Shown here in pieces: positions 16,024 to 24,913 of a stretch of DNA of 64,000 nucleotides. The notes beneath the pieces are model-generated. The model was not told the origin of the DNA and did no database searches. It was given only the letters and a program-made list of their open reading frames with translations. The DNA comes from Pseudomonas fragi (GTDB lineage Bacteria > Pseudomonadota > Gammaproteobacteria > Pseudomonadales > Pseudomonadaceae): contig NZ_CP104861.1 in NCBI RefSeq assembly GCF_025426255.1, forward strand, positions 1,488,001-1,552,000, written 5' to 3'. Position 1 is the first letter of the stretch; each line of letters starts with the position of its first letter. The position numbers and the translations under genes were made by a program.

Positions 16024-17481
16024 ATGAACGTTCAAATCTCACGTTTGCGTGGTCTGGCTGCCCTGTGCGGGCTGTTTGCGTCGTTGTCGGTCTGGGCGGT
16101 TGAAGACAACGCTGCGTTAGTCAAACAAGGCGAGTACGTGGCGCGAGCTGCCGACTGCGCCGCTTGTCACCGTACCGTGGAAAAGGGCGGTGCAGCCCTT
16201 TCCGGCGGGTATGCCATCGACTCGCCGATGGGCCGGATCATCTCCAGCAACATCACGCCTTCCAAGGCCTATGGCATTGGCGATTACACCGAGCAACAGC
16301 TGGCGGACGCCGTGCGCAAGGGGGTTAACGCCAAGGGTCAGAATCTTTACCCGGCTATGCCATATACCTCTTATCAGGGTATGAGCGATGCAGACATTCA
16401 TGCGCTGTATGCATACCTGCAGCAGGGTGTGAAAGCGGTCGACATCCCGGTGGAACCGACGCAACTGGCGTTTCCGTTCAATATTCGGCCCTTGATGTTT
16501 GGCTGGAACCTGCTGTTTCTCGATACCCAGGGCTTTGTTCCTGAAGCCGGAGCCGATGCTCAGCAGGTACGTGGTCAGTATCTGGTCGACAACCTTGCGC
16601 ACTGTGGCGCCTGCCACACCCCGCGCAATGCGTTGATGGCCGAGGACAACAGCCGTTATCTGTCCGGTGCGGAGCTGGGTGGCTGGATTGCGCCGAATAT
16701 CACGTCCGATAAAGCCACGGGCGTGGGCAGTTGGAGCGCTGATGAACTGGTGGGCTTCCTGAAAAACGGCCACGTCACTAACAAGGCGCAAGCGGCGGGT
16801 GGCATGGCTGAAGCGGTAGAGCACAGCCTACGCTTTTTGACCGACGATGATCTGCACGCCATGGCGAGCTACCTGAAAACCGTTCCGGCGATTGCCACCG
16901 GTAATCATGTGGCCAGCCATCCGCGCGAGGTCACGCCGATTGACATGACCACCCTCGAAACGGGGCAGGGCGATCAGGCCTCGTTGGTAGACGCCAGCGA
17001 AACCGACGGCGCACGCCTTTACAACTCGGCCTGCGCCAGTTGCCACGGGCGAGACGGGCAGGGCACCGTTGATGCGTTCTACCCTTCGTTGAGCCAAAAC
17101 AGCGCCTTGACCGGCCAGCATGTCAACAATCTGGTGATGGCGATCATCGAAGGCATCGACCGCAAAGGTGCCGACCTTGAGGTCAACATGCCCGCCTTGG
17201 GTGATGACCTGAACGATCAGCAAATTGCCGCCATCGCCAACTACAGCCTGCAACGCTTTGGTAATCCGCTGCTCAGTGTGGATGAGCAAACTGTAGCCAA
17301 ATGGCGTCGTGGTGGTGATGCACCGTTGTTGGTAACGGCAATGCCTTACGTGATGTGGGGCGGAGGCTTACTGCTGTTGGTTTTGATCGTTTGGGCCTTG
17401 GTAGTGCGCAGCAAACGCAGGCGTGTACGGGCCATTGAGGCCAAAAAGATCGCCCTGAACCGGCGTTTCCACTCCCGTTGA
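16024..17481 (+). CDS. Membrane-anchored triheme cytochrome c, electron-transfer subunit
   Basis: This 485-residue protein has a signal peptide (LRGLAALCGLFASLSVWA) and three heme c motifs, CAACH (near 43), CGACH (near 197) and CASCH (near 339), each followed by a cytochrome domain with a later Met ligand. A C-terminal transmembrane helix (YVMWGGGLLLLVLIVWALVV) and a basic tail anchor it in the inner membrane. It accepts electrons from the flavoprotein and passes them to ubiquinone or an oxidase. It lies three bases after the flavoprotein gene. A perfect hairpin follows the stop. Confidence 0.93.
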   Translation: MNVQISRLRGLAALCGLFASLSVWAVEDNAALVKQGEYVARAADCAACHRTVEKGGAALSGGYAIDSPMGRIISSNITPSKAYGIGDYTEQQLADAVRKGVNAKGQNLYPAMPYTSYQGMSDADIHALYAYLQQGVKAVDIPVEPTQLAFPFNIRPLMFGWNLLFLDTQGFVPEAGADAQQVRGQYLVDNLAHCGACHTPRNALMAEDNSRYLSGAELGGWIAPNITSDKATGVGSWSADELVGFLKNGHVTNKAQAAGGMAEAVEHSLRFLTDDDLHAMASYLKTVPAIATGNHVASHPREVTPIDMTTLETGQGDQASLVDASETDGARLYNSACASCHGRDGQGTVDAFYPSLSQNSALTGQHVNNLVMAIIEGIDRKGADLEVNMPALGDDLNDQQIAAIANYSLQRFGNPLLSVDEQTVAKWRRGGDAPLLVTAMPYVMWGGGLLLLVLIVWALVVRSKRRRVRAIEAKKIALNRRFHSR

Positions 17482-17497
17482 GCTGACCTGGCCCCCA

Positions 17498-17523
17498 GTG
17501 GGAGCGCCGACCGGCGCTCCCAC
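17498..17523 (+). terminator. Hairpin after the dehydrogenase complex
   Basis: GTGGGAGCGCC and GGCGCTCCCAC form a perfect 11-bp stem with a GACC loop, 17 bases after the stop codon. There is no T run, so it may be a half-element of the GTGGGAGC repeat family that also acts as an mRNA 3' end. Confidence 0.5.
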
Positions 17524-17841
17524 AGAATTTGCAACAAAGTAAAGAGATTCTAATGTTTAGCGCAGGTGTAACCAAAGGTATGAAAGCCTGCATTTAAACA
17601 ACCTGCTCAGCCATGTGAGGCTGGGTTCCCTTTTTGGCAACGGTTGCAGGTATGAGGCTTGGTCTGATCAGAATTCAGTACCCATGGCCGTCGCGCGCTC
17701 CAGCCGTGCGGCGTGTGCCGTGCCTGCCTTCTGAGCTGGCCTTTTGGGCCCTGTTCCATTGCCGCCATGCCCGCCCGCCGGATGCTCGTATTTCCTGTTA
17801 AGTCTTGATTGTCTGTGCCCGGAAGGGTGCGCCTGCCTGAT
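17524..17841 (+). other. Non-coding stretch before the glutamine synthetase-like gene
   Basis: I see no gene here. A short hairpin (CAGCC ATGTGA GGCTG, near 17610) followed by CCCTTTTT could be a weak terminator. The promoter of the following gene should be here, but no clear -35/-10 or sigma-54 site is visible. Confidence 0.5.
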
Positions 17842-19242
17842 ATGAATTCTACGAGTATTGTCATGAGTGCCACGACCGCGTTTGCCCCGCTACAAGAAGC
17901 CCTGAATTTTCTGGAACTGAACCCGGATGTCGAGATGTTCGAGCTGTTTATCATCGACAACAACGGCGTGCCCCGCGGCAAGTTGTTGCATCGTGATGAA
18001 CTGCTGGCGGTCTACGAGAGTGGGCGGCCGCTGCCGAGCACAATTCTGGGCTTGAGCATCAATGGCGATGATGTGGAAAACACCGGACTGGTATGGGACG
18101 TGGGCGATATCGACTGCCGTGCCTACCCGATCAGTGGCAGTTTGCAACGCATGCCGTGGCGCCTGATCCCAACGGCGGCGGTGCAAGTCAGCATGCATCC
18201 GCAGCAGGGCATGCCCGCCACCGTGGCCGACCCTCGGCACTTGTTGGCCAAGGTGATCGACGGGCTCAAGGCGGACGGTTACTACCCGGTGATGGCTGCC
18301 GAGCTGGAGTTTTACCTGCTCGATCAGCAGCGCGACAGTAACGGGCGGCCGCAGCCAGCGCGCGATGCCGATGGTCAGCGCCCGCGGGCGACCCAGGTGT
18401 ACGGGCTGCGGGAGCTGGAGCAGATCGAGCCGTTTTTGGCCGATTTGTACAGTGCCTGCAAGCTGCAGGGGATTCCGGCGCGCACGGCGATTTCCGAATA
18501 CGCGCCGGGGCAGGTGGAGATCACCCTGGAACATCGCAGCGATGCCTTGCAGGCGATGGACGAAGCGGTGCGCTACAAGCGTCTGGTCAAGGGCGTAGCG
18601 CACAAGCACGGGATGGTCGCCTGTTTTATGGCCAAACCGTTTGATGACTTGGCTGGCACCGGCATGCATATGCATGTGAGCCTGGCCGATAAAGACGGCA
18701 ATAACCTGTTCGCCAGCGAAGCGCCGGACGGCACGCCGCTGCTCAGGCAGGCGGTGGGCGGGATGCTCAGTACTTTGCTCGACTCGTTGCTGATGTTTTG
18801 CCCCAATGCCAACTCTTATCGCCGTTTTCAGAGCAACAGCTATGCGCCGTTGGCCGCGACCTGGGGTGTGGACAACCGTACGGTGAGCTTACGAGTGCCG
18901 GGAGGCCCGGCGTTCTCGCGGCATATCGAACACCGGATTTGTGGCGCCGACGCCAACCCCTACCTGGCTGCCGCCGCGATTCTGGCCGGGATTCATCGCG
19001 GTATTCGTGAGCAGCTCGATCCGGGGGCGCCGATTGAAGGCAATGGCTATGCCCAGGCCAGCGAAATGCTGCCGACCGACTGGCTAACCACCTTGCGCGC
19101 GCTGCAAGGTTCGGTATGGGCCAAAGAGGCCTTCGGGCCAGAGTTTTTGAAGGTGTACCTGGCGGTGAAAAACTCCGAGTACCGACAATTTATGGGCGAG
19201 GTCGGTGAGCAGGACTGGCGCTGGTATTTGCAGCAGGCGTAA
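17842..19242 (+). CDS. Glutamine synthetase-like ligase (gamma-glutamylamine synthetase family)
   Basis: The protein has about 466 residues from the ATG at 17842 (ATG 17863 and TTG 17809 are alternatives). The glutamine synthetase fold is clear: AAELEFYLLD (metal Glu), PGQVEITLEH, GTGMHMHVSL (His of the n1/n2 site), NSYRRFQSNSYAP, and the Glu-flap equivalents HIEHRICGADANPYLAAA. The adenylylation-site loop of GlnA is not evident. Members of this group join glutamate to amines such as putrescine (PauA/SpuI) or isopropylamine (IpuC). Its place after a dehydrogenase/importer island suggests that the substrate or a product is an amine or amino-alcohol; that is inference. Confidence 0.85.
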   Translation: MNSTSIVMSATTAFAPLQEALNFLELNPDVEMFELFIIDNNGVPRGKLLHRDELLAVYESGRPLPSTILGLSINGDDVENTGLVWDVGDIDCRAYPISGSLQRMPWRLIPTAAVQVSMHPQQGMPATVADPRHLLAKVIDGLKADGYYPVMAAELEFYLLDQQRDSNGRPQPARDADGQRPRATQVYGLRELEQIEPFLADLYSACKLQGIPARTAISEYAPGQVEITLEHRSDALQAMDEAVRYKRLVKGVAHKHGMVACFMAKPFDDLAGTGMHMHVSLADKDGNNLFASEAPDGTPLLRQAVGGMLSTLLDSLLMFCPNANSYRRFQSNSYAPLAATWGVDNRTVSLRVPGGPAFSRHIEHRICGADANPYLAAAAILAGIHRGIREQLDPGAPIEGNGYAQASEMLPTDWLTTLRALQGSVWAKEAFGPEFLKVYLAVKNSEYRQFMGEVGEQDWRWYLQQA

Positions 19243-19260
19243 ATCCAGATCAGGAGCCCC

Positions 19261-19407
19261 CGTAGCAGCTGCCGAAGGAACGAGGCTGCGTTCGGCTGCG
19301 TAGCAGTCGTAAACCCAGAGAGCTGGATGTGACTTGCACACCGCAGGGTCTGATTTCGCGAGCGCTGCGCGCTCGAACGCAGCCTCGTTCCTTCGGCAGC
19401 TGCTACG
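19261..19407. repeat. REPIN, 147 bp, 34-bp perfect terminal inverted repeats
   Basis: The ends CGTAGCAGCTGCCGAAGGAA... and ...TTCCTTCGGCAGCTGCTACG are perfect inverted copies over 34 bp. The whole element is present again in opposite orientation at 40170-40316, differing at only two positions by my reading. It lies between the ligase gene and the methyltransferase. Confidence 0.9.
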
Positions 19408-19512
19408 GGATGCTCCTGATCCCTTTGTTTTTCATGCTTCTGTGACAATTTTTTCACTGGTGCCGCGTTAACCTCTGAGCCGATCATCATCAAACACAAG
19501 AGTTCGCGGGCC

Positions 19513-20163
19513 ATGTCATCGCAGCCACCTTCCACCCATATTGAGCTTGAGTTCGCCGAGCGTTATGACCGCGAGCATGCGAAGGTTTGCCTGCAAGCAC
19601 AGCCCCAAGGGTTTGTTCGCAGGTTGGCGTTGTGGCGCGAAAAACGTCTGGTTCGCCGTGCGCTGAAGGTCGCGGGTGAACCTGGGTTGGTACTGGATCT
19701 GGCTTGCGGTGCAGGCCGGTTCTGGCCGGTTTTGGCCGAGCACGGCAATCGGGTCATTCTGGCCTGCGACTCTTCGCAATCCATGCTCAATCATGCGCAG
19801 ACTCATCACCCGGCGAGCCTGCTGGCGCGGATCAAGCTGTTTCAAAGCTCAGTGTTCTCCATCGACATGTCCGCAAACGCGGTGGACTGCATTTTTTGCA
19901 TGCAGCTGTTCCACCATGTGCGAGACAGCGACCATCGACTGGCCATTTTGCGTGAGCTTCACCGGGTCAGCCGTGACAGCTTGATCCTGTCAGTACCGAT
20001 TGGTCGTGCAGCAGCGCGGATCGAAGAGCCGCAACCCATCGTGGTGAGCAAGAGCGAGATTGAAAGTCAGTTTGCGCTGGCGGGTTTTAACATTTTCAAG
20101 CAGAACGAGGTGCTGCCCGGTTGTGACATGGGCAGCATCTATATCTTGCGCAAAGACACTTAA
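19513..20163 (+). CDS. Class I SAM-dependent methyltransferase
   Basis: This 216-residue cytoplasmic protein has the SAM-binding motif I LVLDLACGAGRFWPVLAEHG near residue 57, motif II Asp in ILACDSSQSML and the post-motif IFCMQLFHHV near 120. Such small stand-alone methyltransferases act on small molecules, and the acceptor is not indicated. The TAA stop overlaps the stop of the convergent ampC gene (20160-20163), so neither transcript has a separate terminator. The C terminus reads GCDMGSIYILRKDT. Confidence 0.85.
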   Translation: MSSQPPSTHIELEFAERYDREHAKVCLQAQPQGFVRRLALWREKRLVRRALKVAGEPGLVLDLACGAGRFWPVLAEHGNRVILACDSSQSMLNHAQTHHPASLLARIKLFQSSVFSIDMSANAVDCIFCMQLFHHVRDSDHRLAILRELHRVSRDSLILSVPIGRAAARIEEPQPIVVSKSEIESQFALAGFNIFKQNEVLPGCDMGSIYILRKDT

Positions 20164-21320
20164 TTCAGGGCTTTCAAGATCTCGTACGCCAATTCGACCC
20201 GAGCGTCGTTGGGGTAGTTTTTGTTGGCCAGGATGATGATCGCCTTTTGTTCGGATGGCACGAAGACCGCGTAGGCACCAAAGCCATTGGTCGAACCGGT
20301 CTTGTTGATCCATACCGCTTGCTGTGGCGCCAGGACAGGGTTCAGGGCAATGGCATCATTATTCTCGTAAGCCATTTTGTTTGAGTTGCCCACCAGCAGC
20401 GACTTGAGTTCGACGGGGTAAGGATACTGCTCCCAGATCAGGTCCTGAATCATCGGGCCTACTCGGAAGTAACCCGCGTGTGTGTCAGCCAATGCGCGAC
20501 GCACAAGCGGACTGGCCTCGCCCTGGCCCATGTTCAACTCGGTAAAGTGGATCAGGTCGCGGGTAGTGGTCTTCACGCCGTAGGCTTCGTTGCCGAGCAC
20601 TCCAGGGTTGAGCCTGACCGGTTCGCCCTGTTTGTTATAGCCTTGGGCATATAGCCCCATTTTGCTTGCGGGTACTGTGTAGTAACTGCTTTTAAGCCCA
20701 AGTTGTGGGAACAATTGCTGTTCCATGGCCTGGGTAAAGGGCAGGTTCATGCTCTTGGCGGCAATCATGCCGAGCATGCCGATACTGGGGTTGGCATAGC
20801 TGCGTTGGGTGCCCGTCGGGTACACAGGCTTCCAGGCTTTGAGGTAGTCCATCAGTTGGCGTTCGTTCTGTACGCTGTCCGGGACCTGCAAAGGGAAGCC
20901 GCCAGCCGTGTGGGTGGCCAGATGGGTCAGCGTAATCTTGCCAAAGGGCGTGCCCTGAAGTTCGGGTTCGTACTTGGCGACTGTGTCTGCCAGTGAAAGC
21001 TGGCCCTTGGCTTGGGCATAGGTGGCCAGGGTGGCCGTAAACACCTTGCTGATGGAGCCGACTTCAAACAGCGTGTCGGGGGTTACGGGCGCTTTGGTCG
21101 TTTGTGATGCCACGCCAAAATTGTAGAAACGTTGTTTGCCATTGACGCTGACGGCGATGGCCAAGCCGGGCACCGCGTGTTGCTGCATCACCTGTTTGGC
21201 GCCGTTTTGCACCACGGTGTCGAGTTTGGATTCTGGAGTTTGGGCCAGGGCCACATTGCCAAAGGCACAGAAGCCTACCAGCGAGAGAGCAATACCTGAC
21301 AACTTGCGGGACATGTGCAT
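20160..21320 (-). CDS. ampC: Class C beta-lactamase (AmpC)
   Basis: This 386-residue periplasmic serine hydrolase opens beta-lactams. The signal peptide is KLSGIALSLVGFCAFGNVALA. The active-site elements are all present: SISK (catalytic Ser and Lys), YAN in RSYANPSIG and KTG in NKTGSTNGFGAY. The start at 21320 has GAGGA eight bases before it; the frame is open further but without support. Chromosomal ampC genes are usually flanked by the regulator ampR, but here the divergent neighbour is rnd, so any AmpR-type control must come from elsewhere or be absent. Confidence 0.95.
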   Translation of the reverse strand: MHMSRKLSGIALSLVGFCAFGNVALAQTPESKLDTVVQNGAKQVMQQHAVPGLAIAVSVNGKQRFYNFGVASQTTKAPVTPDTLFEVGSISKVFTATLATYAQAKGQLSLADTVAKYEPELQGTPFGKITLTHLATHTAGGFPLQVPDSVQNERQLMDYLKAWKPVYPTGTQRSYANPSIGMLGMIAAKSMNLPFTQAMEQQLFPQLGLKSSYYTVPASKMGLYAQGYNKQGEPVRLNPGVLGNEAYGVKTTTRDLIHFTELNMGQGEASPLVRRALADTHAGYFRVGPMIQDLIWEQYPYPVELKSLLVGNSNKMAYENNDAIALNPVLAPQQAVWINKTGSTNGFGAYAVFVPSEQKAIIILANKNYPNDARVELAYEILKALN

Positions 21321-21476
21321 TGGGTCATCCTCGGTTTTTATAGGGCGCAAATCTACTCGTGTCCTCACGCAGTGACCTCTCCGGCTTGTCACATTATGTG
21401 TTGTAACAAAATTTGTGTGTCGAGGCTCCGGGCAACCTACACACAAAAACGGTATGTGGATGCAGGTTTTAGATCT

Positions 21477-21494
21477 AAACCTCGTAGGTTTTTT
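21477..21494 (+). terminator. Short hairpin with T run between ampC and rnd
   Basis: AAACCT and AGGTTT form a 6-bp stem with a CGT loop and are followed by TTT, looking like a small intrinsic terminator on the plus strand. No gene ends here, so it could end a small RNA or attenuate rnd. Confidence 0.35.
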
Positions 21495-21574
21495 CGCGCA
21501 CAACATGACGAGTCAATGTCCGGAAATCCCTGACGACGATATATACTGCGCGCCATTCTTCAAGGGAGAGCCGT

Positions 21575-22708
21575 GTGGCCATCGATATTCACTGGATTCG
21601 CGACAACGATAGCCTCGGCCAACATTGCGCCGAATGGCAACATTTGCCGTTCGTAGCCCTCGACACCGAATTTATGCGGGTCGACACCTTTTACCCGATT
21701 GCCGGCCTGATCCAGATTGGCGACGGCACACGGGCTTACCTGATCGACCCGTTGACCATCGACAACTGGCAGCCATTGGCTGATCTGATGGAAAACCCGT
21801 CGGTCGTCAAAGTGCTGCATGCATGCAGCGAAGATCTTGAGGTTTTGCTGCGCCTGACCGCCAGCTTGCCGGTGCCGTTGTTCGATACTCAACTGGCCGC
21901 CGCCTACCTGAACCTGGGCTTCTCGATGGGCTACTCGCGCCTGGTCAAGGAAGTGCTGGATATCGACCTGCCCAAAGGCGAAACCCGCTCCGACTGGCTT
22001 CAGCGTCCGTTGTCTGAAACCCAGATCAGCTACGCCGCCGAAGATGCCCTGCATCTGGCTGAAGTCTACAAGTTGCTGTATCCGCGCCTGTCGGCAGAGA
22101 AGTACAGCTGGGTGCTGGACGATGGTGCTGAGCTAGTTGCCAACCTGCGCCGTGAAGTAGACCCGAACGAGGTGTACCGCGACGCGAAGTTGGCGTGGAA
22201 GCTCTCAAGGGACCAGTTGGCTGTGCTGCGTGAAATTTGCGCATGGCGCGAGCACCAGGCCCGTGCCCGTGACCTGCCGCGTAATCGGGTTATACGTGAG
22301 CATGCGTTATGGCCTTTGGCCAAAACGCAGCCTGACAACCTGGTCGCGCTGGCGCGTATCGAAGATATGCACCCGCGCACCGTGCGTCAGGATGGCGAGT
22401 TTTTACTTGATCTGATCAAGCGTGCTGGCAGTCTACCGCCAGAACAATGGCCGCCCGCTGTGCCTGAGCCGTTGCCGGTTGAAGCGGCGTTGTTGATCAA
22501 GCGCCTGCGTGCCATCGGTCAGGCTGAAGCCGAGCGCCTGAACATTGCGCCGGAACTGATGCTACGCAAGAAAACCCTGGAAGCCCTGCTTAAAAGTGGC
22601 TTCCCCAATGGCCCTTATCAATTGCCGGAATCACTGCGCGGCTGGCGCCGTGAGCTGATGGGCCAGGCCTTGCTCGATTGCCTGGCCACCGCTGGAGAAC
22701 CGTCTTGA
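21575..22708 (+). CDS. rnd: Ribonuclease D
   Basis: This 377-residue 3'-5' exoribonuclease trims tRNA and other RNA precursors in the cytoplasm. The DEDD catalytic residues are visible in [12 protein letters not shown] (Asp, Glu), [11 protein letters not shown] (Asp) and [10 protein letters not shown] (Tyr...Asp). An HRDC nucleic-acid binding domain follows at about 210-290. The start is GTG at 21575 after GGGAGAG. A TATACT at 21542-21547 could be the -10 of its promoter, with a poor -35. The stop overlaps the TTG start of ycgL. Confidence 0.95.
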   Translation: MAIDIHWIRDNDSLGQHCAEWQHLPFVALDTEFMRVDTFYPIAGLIQIGDGTRAYLIDPLTIDNWQPLADLMENPSVVKVLHACSEDLEVLLRLTASLPVPLFDTQLAAAYLNLGFSMGYSRLVKEVLDIDLPKGETRSDWLQRPLSETQISYAAEDALHLAEVYKLLYPRLSAEKYSWVLDDGAELVANLRREVDPNEVYRDAKLAWKLSRDQLAVLREICAWREHQARARDLPRNRVIREHALWPLAKTQPDNLVALARIEDMHPRTVRQDGEFLLDLIKRAGSLPPEQWPPAVPEPLPVEAALLIKRLRAIGQAEAERLNIAPELMLRKKTLEALLKSGFPNGPYQLPESLRGWRRELMGQALLDCLATAGEPS

Positions 22709-22998
22709 AACGTATTTGCTCTATCTACCGCAGCCTCAAACGCAACGAAATGTACCTCTACGTGCTCAAGGCCGATGCCCTGGAACGCGTGCCCGAAAGC
22801 CTGCTGGCCGCCTTCGGCAAGCCGCATCACGCTTTTGATCTGGTGCTTACCCCTGAGCGCACACTGTCTCGCGAAGACATCAACAAGGTGCTGGAAAACC
22901 TTGAGACTCAGGGCTATCACCTGCAAATGCCACCGGCCGAAGACGAATACATCGAGCACTTGCCCGAAGAGTTGTTGCGTCGCAACGACCCGATGTAA
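22705..22998 (+). CDS. ycgL: YcgL-domain protein
   Basis: This 97-residue small protein of the YcgL family begins [19 protein letters not shown], the family hallmark, and has [34 protein letters not shown] in its body. The family is conserved across gammaproteobacteria next to rnd and its biochemical role is not established. I place the start at TTG 22705, which overlaps the rnd stop as TTGA and has GGAGAAC at the right distance; no ATG is available at the conserved N terminus. Confidence 0.9.
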   Translation: MKRICSIYRSLKRNEMYLYVLKADALERVPESLLAAFGKPHHAFDLVLTPERTLSREDINKVLENLETQGYHLQMPPAEDEYIEHLPEELLRRNDPM

Positions 22999-23007
22999 AT
23001 GAAGCGC

Positions 23008-23031
23008 CAGGTGCCCGGCTCCGGGCGCCTG
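23008..23031 (+). terminator. GC-rich hairpin after ycgL
   Basis: CAGGTGCCCGG and CCGGGCGCCTG form an 11-bp stem with one G-T pair and a two-base loop, ten bases after the ycgL stop. The following TCTC is not a proper T run, so termination is uncertain. Confidence 0.4.
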
Positions 23032-23124
23032 TCTCAAACGGACTCATTTTGATTGGCGGTGGCCGAACGCGACGGGGCAAACCTCGGCGGCGGGTGCTGG
23101 CAGTGTTTTAGAAAGGTTAGCAAC

Positions 23125-24057
23125 ATGCGCGTCCTGATTGCCGAGAACGACTACCCGCTCTACACCCAACTTTTGCAACGCATGGCACCGGATCTCGAGG
23201 TGCAGTCCAGCGGCGACTCCGAGCAACTGTCGCGCATGGCTGGCGAGTGCCCGGTATGGCTTGGCCAGCCGGACTTGTTGGCGACACTGATGCGACAGGG
23301 GCACAAGCCTCAATGGTTGCAGTCGACCTGGGCGGGGATCACTCCGTTATTGGCCCAAGGCCTGAATCGTGATTATCGGCTGACCCGTGCGGTAGGTATT
23401 TTTGGCCAGGTAATGGCCGAATACGTTTTGACTTACATGCTCGGCCACGAGCGTGAAGTCATGGCCCGGCTGGTCAGCCAGGTCGAACGCAAGTGGGACA
23501 ACCGCATGGGCCAGAGCCTGATAGGGCGCAAGGTACTGATTGTCGGGGCCGGGGATATCGGTCAGACGGTGGCGCAGTTTCTGCTGCCCTTTGGTGTCGA
23601 GCTGTATGCCATCGCCAATACCCCGCGTGAACTGGCGCCTTTCAAGGAAGTCGGGGTGTTAAGCGACTTGCCGCGTCTGGTGGCGCAGGTGGATTACGTG
23701 ATCAATCTGCTGCCAAATACCCCGGACACCCATGATGTGTACGATGCAGAGTTGTTTGCGCAATTCAATCCGAATGCGGTGTTTATCAATGCCGGGCGCG
23801 GCGTAGCCGTGGTCGATGCCGATCTGGTCGAGGCTTTGCGAGTGGGGCATCTGGCGGGGGCGGTGATCGACGTGTGCCGTCAGGAACCGTTGCCGGCCAA
23901 GCATCCGTTCTGGACGGCCTGGGGCCTGCTGCTGACCGGTCACAGCTCGGCGCCGACTTCACCGCCAATGATGGTGCAGTTGTTTGTCGACAACTTGCGT
24001 GCGTTTCAGGCGGGCGAAGCGCTGCGTGGCGAAGTGGACTTCGATCGCGGGTATTGA
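23125..24057 (+). CDS. D-isomer-specific 2-hydroxyacid dehydrogenase (GhrA-like)
   Basis: This 310-residue NAD(P)H-dependent reductase probably acts on glyoxylate, hydroxypyruvate or a related 2-oxoacid in the cytoplasm. The nucleotide-binding loop is VLIVGAGDIGQTVAQFL. The catalytic residues fit NAGRGVAVVDADLVEAL (Arg), IDVCRQEPLP (Glu) and TGHSSAP (His). The ATG at 23125 (AAAGGTTAG upstream) begins RVLIAENDYPLY; a longer frame from 23053 has no homology-like content. It follows rnd-ycgL, the usual Pseudomonas order. A REP palindrome follows the stop. Confidence 0.88.
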   Translation: MRVLIAENDYPLYTQLLQRMAPDLEVQSSGDSEQLSRMAGECPVWLGQPDLLATLMRQGHKPQWLQSTWAGITPLLAQGLNRDYRLTRAVGIFGQVMAEYVLTYMLGHEREVMARLVSQVERKWDNRMGQSLIGRKVLIVGAGDIGQTVAQFLLPFGVELYAIANTPRELAPFKEVGVLSDLPRLVAQVDYVINLLPNTPDTHDVYDAELFAQFNPNAVFINAGRGVAVVDADLVEALRVGHLAGAVIDVCRQEPLPAKHPFWTAWGLLLTGHSSAPTSPPMMVQLFVDNLRAFQAGEALRGEVDFDRGY

Positions 24058-24071
24058 AACCGCTAGCTATG

Positions 24072-24154
24072 TGTAGCCGCTGCCGCAGGCTGCGATCCTG
24101 CTTTTAAAAGCGAAGGTCCTGCGGACCTTATCGCAACCTGCGGTAGCGGCTACA
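24072..24154. repeat. REP-type palindrome
   Basis: TGTAGCCGCTGCCGCAGGCTGCGA at the left and a near-complement ending GCGGTAGCGGCTACA at the right enclose an inner hairpin (AAGGTCCTGCGGACCTT). It separates two convergent genes. Confidence 0.8.
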
Positions 24155-24164
24155 AGACTTGCAT

Positions 24165-24758
24165 TTACAGGCTGAAATCGCCTTCAGCCACCAGCTTGCT
24201 CAACGGTTCGCGCTGGCTTGGTACTTCCTTGGCTTGCAGGTAGTCCACCAGGCTCGACTTGTCGCCGATTTTGCCGATGGCGACCATGGCTTGTACCGCG
24301 TAACCCTCGGGGATTTTCAGCTCCTTGCGCGCCCGTTCGAAATCCAGGCCGCTCATACCGTGGGTATGCCAGCCGCTCAGGTGCGCTTGCAGTGCCAGGT
24401 GACCCCAGGCTGCGCCTGCGTCAAAGGCGTGGGTCGGCGCGGGTTTTTCTTCGGTGGTACCCGGTGCGGCGAAGGTGGTTTTGGAAACAATCACCACCAA
24501 TGCGGCCGCATGCTTGGCCCAACCCTGGTTGAATTCCACCAGCAGGTTCAGGTAGCGGTCAAAGTCCGGAGTACCGCGCAGGGCGAACAGAAAGCGCCAG
24601 GGTTGTGCGTTGTAGGCCGACGGAGCCCAGCGAGCAGCTTCAAAAAAGCTCATCAGAGTGGCTTTGTCGATGGTCGCATCAGTAAAGGCACGGGGCGACC
24701 AACGCTGGGTGAATTGCTCATGGATTTGGTGTTCGGCAATGCGGTTAGAAGCTGGCAT
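24165..24758 (-). CDS. Nitroreductase-family protein
   Basis: This 197-residue FMN-dependent oxidoreductase probably reduces nitro compounds or quinones with NAD(P)H. The N-terminal FMN contacts RWSPRAFTDATID and AARWAPSAYNAQPWRF are typical, as is VAIGKIGDKSSL near the C terminus. The ATG at 24756-24758 has AGGAAA before it; an ATG ten codons upstream is less likely. Physiological substrate is unknown. It is convergent with the 2-hydroxyacid dehydrogenase and divergent from the next gene. Confidence 0.88.
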   Translation of the reverse strand: MPASNRIAEHQIHEQFTQRWSPRAFTDATIDKATLMSFFEAARWAPSAYNAQPWRFLFALRGTPDFDRYLNLLVEFNQGWAKHAAALVVIVSKTTFAAPGTTEEKPAPTHAFDAGAAWGHLALQAHLSGWHTHGMSGLDFERARKELKIPEGYAVQAMVAIGKIGDKSSLVDYLQAKEVPSQREPLSKLVAEGDFSL

Positions 24759-24913
24759 TCGATTTTCCTGAGTTGAATTTTCAGGCACAAAGCTACTGTT
24801 AAGCCCTTAATGTGACAAGTCCAGTTACACCGTCAGTCACTAGCGCTTGGCCCGCGGGGCCTTGGGCACTAGACTGGCGGCCTTTTCCACTCCCTGATGT
24901 TGATGTTTGAGCC

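Noticed and set aside
17630..17652. TTTGGCAACGGTTGCAG upstream of the ligase gene looks like a sigma-54 promoter.
   Set aside because: The spacing between GG and GC is only 8 bases.
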